Of a stretch of 26,160 nt of DNA, positions 23,642 to 26,160 are shown one piece after another. Both the position numbers and the translations under genes were made by a program. A model generated the notes under the pieces. That model did no database searches. It was not told the DNA's origin and was given only the letters and a program-made list of their open reading frames with translations. Source of the DNA: a virus; IMG/VR virus record IMGVR_UViG_3300044729_004026, positions 1 through 26,160 of that record; one strand, given 5' to 3'. Within the stretch, counting starts at the first letter, position 1. The number at the start of each line of letters is the position of its first letter.

Positions 23642-23681
23642 AGCGCCCCGGTCTCTCTTCGGAGGGGTCGGGGCGCTTTTT
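23642..23681 (+). terminator. Rho-independent terminator with UUCG loop
   Basis: AGCGCCCCG (23642-23650) pairs perfectly with CGGGGCGCT (23669-23677), followed by five T residues (23677-23681). The inner part closes with C-TTCG-G, an exceptionally stable tetraloop. It ends the rightward late transcript. It is also placed where leftward transcripts from the minus-strand genes would meet it, about 20 bases after the HTH gene stop. Confidence 0.9.
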
Positions 23682-23701
23682 GCGTTTTACGGGCGTCGTG
23701 A

Positions 23702-24211
23702 TCAGGTGTCAGGGGTCGCTTTCATAGCCCAGCCTCGAATCACGAACGCGCGTTCTGGCGCAATCGCGTTGCGTCCGGACAGCCAGTGACGCACGGTGCG
23801 GGGCTCAACCCCGAGGCGGCGCGCTAAGGGGGTTTGCCAGTTTGCCCCGAAGATCAGTTCTCCGCAGGCGCGCAGTTCCACCGCTTCCATCGGTTGCAGC
23901 GACAGTTCGTAAGCCGCTTGATCTGAGGCGTCATCGGCGATCGCCATAGCAGCGGCCGCGTCCCGCAACAGAGCGTCAATGCGCTCGTCAGCCGGGGGTG
24001 GGTCATCCCAACGCAAAACGCAGATTGTGGCTGCATCGCCGTCTTGATTGACAATATCAAGCGATTGGCCTGCATTGCCGCCGCGATCATCGTCGCACAC
24101 CATCAATTCGTCTTCGTCGAGATAAATCCGGGCAATGAAGCGAGGATATGCAGTGTGGACGATGTATTCGCGTTCGCCGTCGGGGTCTGCGCCAATGATC
24201 CAGGGAGACAT
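23702..24211 (-). CDS. HTH DNA-binding regulator
   Basis: 169 residues from ATG 24211; the TTG three bases further up is unlikely because AGGAG (24220-24224, minus strand) fits the ATG. The N-terminal 70 residues are acidic and strand-rich (EREYIVHTAYPRFIARIYLDEDELMV), a possible sensor or partner-binding part. The C-terminus has an HTH of phage-repressor type (ANWQTPLARRLGVEPRTVRH, then WLSGRNAIAPERAF). Its ribosome site overlaps the stop of the upstream gene, so the two form an operon. It may control the leftward accessory genes or phage development. Targets cannot be read. Confidence 0.65.
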   Translation of the reverse strand: MSPWIIGADPDGEREYIVHTAYPRFIARIYLDEDELMVCDDDRGGNAGQSLDIVNQDGDAATICVLRWDDPPPADERIDALLRDAAAAMAIADDASDQAAYELSLQPMEAVELRACGELIFGANWQTPLARRLGVEPRTVRHWLSGRNAIAPERAFVIRGWAMKATPDT

Positions 24212-24222
24212 CAAAAAAACTC

Positions 24223-24852
24223 CTAGCGGCTAAGGACGCTGCGGCCATTGGCCAGCAGCGTAATCGCACGACGCAGCCAGACGTACCGGCGCGGCTGGTC
24301 AAGCACTAATTCCGGGCCGCGAAACCCGTCATAAAACGAGCCGCTGCGGTCGTATGCAGCAAGATCGCGGGCGGCGGTTGCGGGAATGAAATGGTCAGAG
24401 ATGCGGATCTTGGTTTCGCCGGCCGTCACATAGTAAGAGGAAACGCGACCGCTCCGGCTGGTCGATGAGCGCACCGAGTAGCCGAAGCTGCGGGCCGCAC
24501 GGGCAGCGAGAATCAGGCTGGCGCGCACTTCAGCCCGCTTTGCTTCGCGGGCGATGCGGTCCGCCTCAATCTGCGCTTCGATCTGAGACCGCTTTAGATC
24601 TGCGGCTTCACGCTTTTCCCGCTCCAAACGCTGCGACTCAACCACGCTTGCACAGCGTTGAGCGCGGGTGCTGGCTGCACGGACAAGCGGATCAATTTTC
24701 AGCCGGTTGCGCTCGCGTGCCACCCGCCGCGCATAAATCTCCCGCACTGCGTTCTTAGTGATTTCCAGGCCGGCTTCGCGAGCAAGCCGAACCGCAATTT
24801 TCGGGGACCAGCTATTTTGAGCGACGATCTGCATAATGTGCTGGGCGGTCAT
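24223..24852 (-). CDS. Hypothetical DNA-binding-like protein with coiled coil
   Basis: 209 residues from ATG 24852, chosen over an upstream start because AGGAGGG (24857-24863, minus strand) lies five bases before it. The N-terminus (MTAQHIMQIVAQNSWSPKIAVRLAREAGLEITKNAVREIY, in two adjoining parts) looks like a helix-turn-helix. The middle (residues about 60-115) is a strongly charged helix, probably a coiled coil. The C-terminal domain contains SYYVTAGETKIRISDHFIPA and RGPELVLD and is not recognised. It overlaps the control signals of the HTH gene, so the pair is co-translated. Confidence 0.6.
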   Translation of the reverse strand: MTAQHIMQIVAQNSWSPKIAVRLAREAGLEITKNAVREIYARRVARERNRLKIDPLVRAASTRAQRCASVVESQRLEREKREAADLKRSQIEAQIEADRIAREAKRAEVRASLILAARAARSFGYSVRSSTSRSGRVSSYYVTAGETKIRISDHFIPATAARDLAAYDRSGSFYDGFRGPELVLDQPRRYVWLRRAITLLANGRSVLSR

Positions 24853-24902
24853 GTGACCCTCCTGATTAGTTTTGGCCGGCGACATCGCCTTGCCTGAAAA
24901 TC

Positions 24903-24931
24903 ACTGTAGGAACAGCCATTCCTTCTTGCAA
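24903..24931 (-). promoter_or_regulatory. Candidate promoter and operator for the leftward pair
   Basis: On the minus strand TTGCAA (24931-24926) and TACAGT (24908-24903) are 17 bases apart, each matching four of six sigma70 consensus bases. An inverted repeat AGGAA/TTCCT (24908-24923) fills the spacer, which is a typical operator place. It lies 51 bases before the start of the first gene of the regulator operon, so the HTH protein could repress itself here. Confidence 0.4.
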
Positions 24932-24948
24932 CAGAAAAAATCAGCCGG

Positions 24949-25353
24949 TCAGCACCAGGATCGTCTTTTTTCGCCGCGATAAAGCCGGCCGTGACCGGCG
25001 GCGATCAGCATTTCTGCCAGATCGCGCCCGTCGATCAGCACGATCGCGAGTGTCCGGCGATAACGGTCCGTGCCCTTTTCTTGCAGCTCGATCCGCTGCG
25101 CGCCGGCCAACGCGCTGGCCGTGAAAGCCCGCGCCGCAACCGCCGCCATCGCTTCAGCCGCGCATTGCGCATGGCCCGGCATTTCGGGCGTATCAACGCC
25201 GATCACTCGAATGCTGCGCCCGGCCGCATCTATGATCGTGTCGCCGTCGATCGCGCGCCAGCCTGCACTAACGCCCGGCGCAACCGTCTCGGCGATCGGC
25301 GTCGGCGTGCTGCACCCTGTCAACACCAATAGAAGAAAAAGAGTCCGAATCAT
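24949..25353 (-). CDS. Lipoprotein thermonuclease (SNase-like)
   Basis: A 134-residue secreted nuclease from ATG 25353. Longer upstream readings lack a signal peptide in the right place and were not used. The N-terminus MIRTLFLLLVLTGC is a lipoprotein signal with lipid-bearing Cys14. The SNase fold follows with all three catalytic residues: R49 (IRVIGVD), E57 (DTPE) and R100 (DRYRRTLAIV), plus D36 and D54 for calcium. It would cut DNA or RNA outside the cytoplasm. No strong ribosome site was seen. It lies beside the attachment site, in the position of lysogenic-conversion genes. Confidence 0.88.
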   Translation of the reverse strand: MIRTLFLLLVLTGCSTPTPIAETVAPGVSAGWRAIDGDTIIDAAGRSIRVIGVDTPEMPGHAQCAAEAMAAVAARAFTASALAGAQRIELQEKGTDRYRRTLAIVLIDGRDLAEMLIAAGHGRLYRGEKRRSWC

Positions 25354-25453
25354 CACGCAAAGCGATAACCCACCGCGCCTGCATGATGCAAGAACAAAGG
25401 CTGATCGAAGTGTGCCATCAGTGCGCCAGTGTTTTGATCTTGTTCCGCCTCCT

Positions 25454-25517
25454 TTGACCGAATTTGGCGCGATTTCAGAAATCGCCGCTTGCGCAAAACA
25501 GCGCAAAAGCTTAGGAA
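25454..25517 (+). promoter_or_regulatory. Possible promoter for the tRNA 5' half
   Basis: Two weak arrangements exist: TTGACC (25454-25459) followed 17 bases on by AGAAAT, and TTGCGC (25489-25494) followed 17 bases on by TAGGAA (25512-25517). The second would start transcription about six bases before the tRNA-like sequence. A phage that supplies the 5' half of a tRNA on integration must also supply a promoter, so one is expected here. The matches are too weak to prove it. Confidence 0.25.
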
Positions 25518-25587
25518 TTCCCTCGCCTCGCGGGTGTAGCTCAATGGTAGAGCAGAAGCTTCCCAAGTTTTTGGTGTGGCGCGATTT
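25465..25587. repeat. Direct repeats flanking the attachment core
   Basis: TGGCGCGATTT occurs at 25465-25475 and 25577-25587 in the same orientation, on either side of the tRNA-like core. The left copy is also part of a perfect 8-bp inverted repeat (GCGATTTC-A-GAAATCGC, 25469-25485). Two GCGCAAAA copies lie at 25491-25498 and 25501-25508. These are candidates for integrase arm sites or excisionase sites. Confidence 0.4.
25530..25567 (+). other. attP core: 5' half of tRNA-Gly(CCC)
   Basis: Bases 25530-25567 read as tRNA-Gly positions 1 to 39: acceptor strand GCGGGTG, D-arm GCTC/GAGC with loop AATGGTA, anticodon arm GAAGC and loop TTCCCAA with anticodon CCC (25562-25564). After G at 25567 the tRNA match ends, and no T-arm, acceptor 3' strand or CCA follows. 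The integrase gene ends 40 bases further on. The likely reading is the integration core of the phage, identical to the 5' half of a host tRNA gene. Crossover would be at or near the anticodon loop. It is not a functional tRNA by itself. Confidence 0.8.
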
Positions 25588-25606
25588 TCTTAAATAAATC
25601 ATTGAG

Positions 25607-26160
25607 TTAGCCGGTTTTGCGGCGGGAGTGCGCCAATTGTGCGCCATGTTCGCGGGCTGTCATGGCGTCGGTTTTTTCCATGGCGTCCAGCACTCCGGCA
25701 GTATCGACGTGAGCATAGCGCATCGTCGATGTAGCGGACTGGTGGCCGAGCAGTTGCTGCGCCGCCAGCAGGCTGCCAGTTGCGCGGTGGACGCGGGTGG
25801 CGGCGGTGTGACGGAGATCGTGAAATCTGAGGTTCTGGATTCCGGCGTCTGCCAGGGCTTGCCGCCAGCGGCGGGCCCATCCGCCTGAGACGCTGAACGG
25901 GACCCAATCGCCGATTTTCACGCCCGCGCGGTTGCGGCCGGACTGATAGCACCAGACGCGGGTTTCGTGCCGGCCTTGCTGGCGGCGCAGCACTTGCAAC
26001 AGCCGATTGGTGATCGGTACGACGTGCGGTGCGCCGCCCGGTCGTTTGCTTTTCAAGCGGATATGGATTTGTCGCGCGGCGAAATCGACCTGGCTCCAGG
26101 TGAGGCCGATCGCGGCCGTCTCTCGCATTCCTGTTGCGGCGCAGAACGTGACCAGATCTT
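25607..26160 (-). CDS. int: Tyrosine integrase, C-terminal part (cut by the window edge)
   Basis: The frame is open from the right edge to the stop at 25607-25609, giving about 184 residues of the catalytic domain; the N-terminal arm- and core-binding domains lie outside. The ATG at 26128 is internal, because the frame continues upstream with DLVTFCAATG directly before MRETAAIGL. Catalytic residues are present in order: Arg in ATGMRE, a likely Lys in RLKSKRPGG, His and Arg in HDLRHT, His in LLGHQ, and the nucleophile Tyr in TMRYAHVD. It joins attP to the host tRNA site. Its 3' end faces attP, as in lambda. Confidence 0.93.
   Translation of the reverse strand, partial: DLVTFCAATGMRETAAIGLTWSQVDFAARQIHIRLKSKRPGGAPHVVPITNRLLQVLRRQQGRHETRVWCYQSGRNRAGVKIGDWVPFSVSGGWARRWRQALADAGIQNLRFHDLRHTAATRVHRATGSLLAAQQLLGHQSATSTMRYAHVDTAGVLDAMEKTDAMTAREHGAQLAHSRRKTG

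Noticed and set aside
25530-25605. A complete tRNA-Gly gene
   Set aside because: The match stops after the anticodon loop; no T-arm or 3' acceptor strand follows.
24949-25647. Longer 232-residue form of the nuclease
   Set aside because: The extra 98 residues would bury the lipoprotein signal and would run through the attachment core; the ATG at 25353 gives a standard lipoprotein.
1-26160. CRISPR array, insertion sequence or transposase
   Set aside because: No regularly spaced repeats with spacers and no transposase or IS ends were seen in the window.

Overview
This window is almost entirely one tailed phage genome segment of the siphovirus (lambda-like) type. It is GC-rich and tightly packed, and nearly all of it is transcribed rightward. 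The host is most likely an alphaproteobacterium. The evidence is the GC-rich codon use, the tRNA-Gly(CCC) fragment near the right end, which is of alphaproteobacterial type, and an interspersed repeat inside the capsid gene that is common in Sphingomonadales and Caulobacterales genomes. The host assignment is inference.

Layout. Positions 1-4165 hold the packaging and portal module: Nu1-like small terminase, GpA-like large terminase, gpW-like joiner and lambda-family portal. Positions 4178-7026 hold the head module: a protease-scaffold-major capsid fusion with a likely internal start, a DUF2190-type decoration protein and a head-tail joiner. Positions 7026-14453 hold the tail shaft: terminator-like protein, a 57-residue small ORF, tail tube, two assembly-chaperone frames joined by a textbook -1 slippery site (AAAAAAC), a DUF6441-like protein and a 1320-residue tape measure. 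Positions 14560-19149 hold the tail tip and a glycine-rich fibre. Positions 19146-21608 hold small membrane proteins and the lysis set: GH108 muramidase, holin candidate and overlapping Rz/Rz1 spanins. A further virion-like protein and an unknown gene follow, and a strong UUCG-loop terminator ends the late region at about 23681.

The remainder is on the minus strand: an HTH regulator, a coupled unknown protein, a lipoprotein thermonuclease and, at the right edge, the C-terminal part of a tyrosine integrase that runs out of the window. Between nuclease and integrase lies the first 38 bases of a tRNA-Gly(CCC) gene, cut just past the anticodon loop. Late genes, then the attachment site, then a leftward integrase with its 3' end facing the site is the lambda vegetative order. 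The site therefore looks like an intact attP, and the window more likely comes from free or virion phage DNA than from a simple integrated prophage.

Few genes here are of a new type. The less expected signals are: attP identity to the 5' half of the tRNA; a host-type repeat sitting exactly in the protease-capsid linker; three diverged copies of a palindromic repeat in the only two real intergenic gaps of the late operon, one of them carrying a 37-codon ORF coupled at both ends; two perfect 12-bp hairpins inside coding sequence; and an interlocked pair of perfect 9-bp inverted repeats inside a tail-tip gene.
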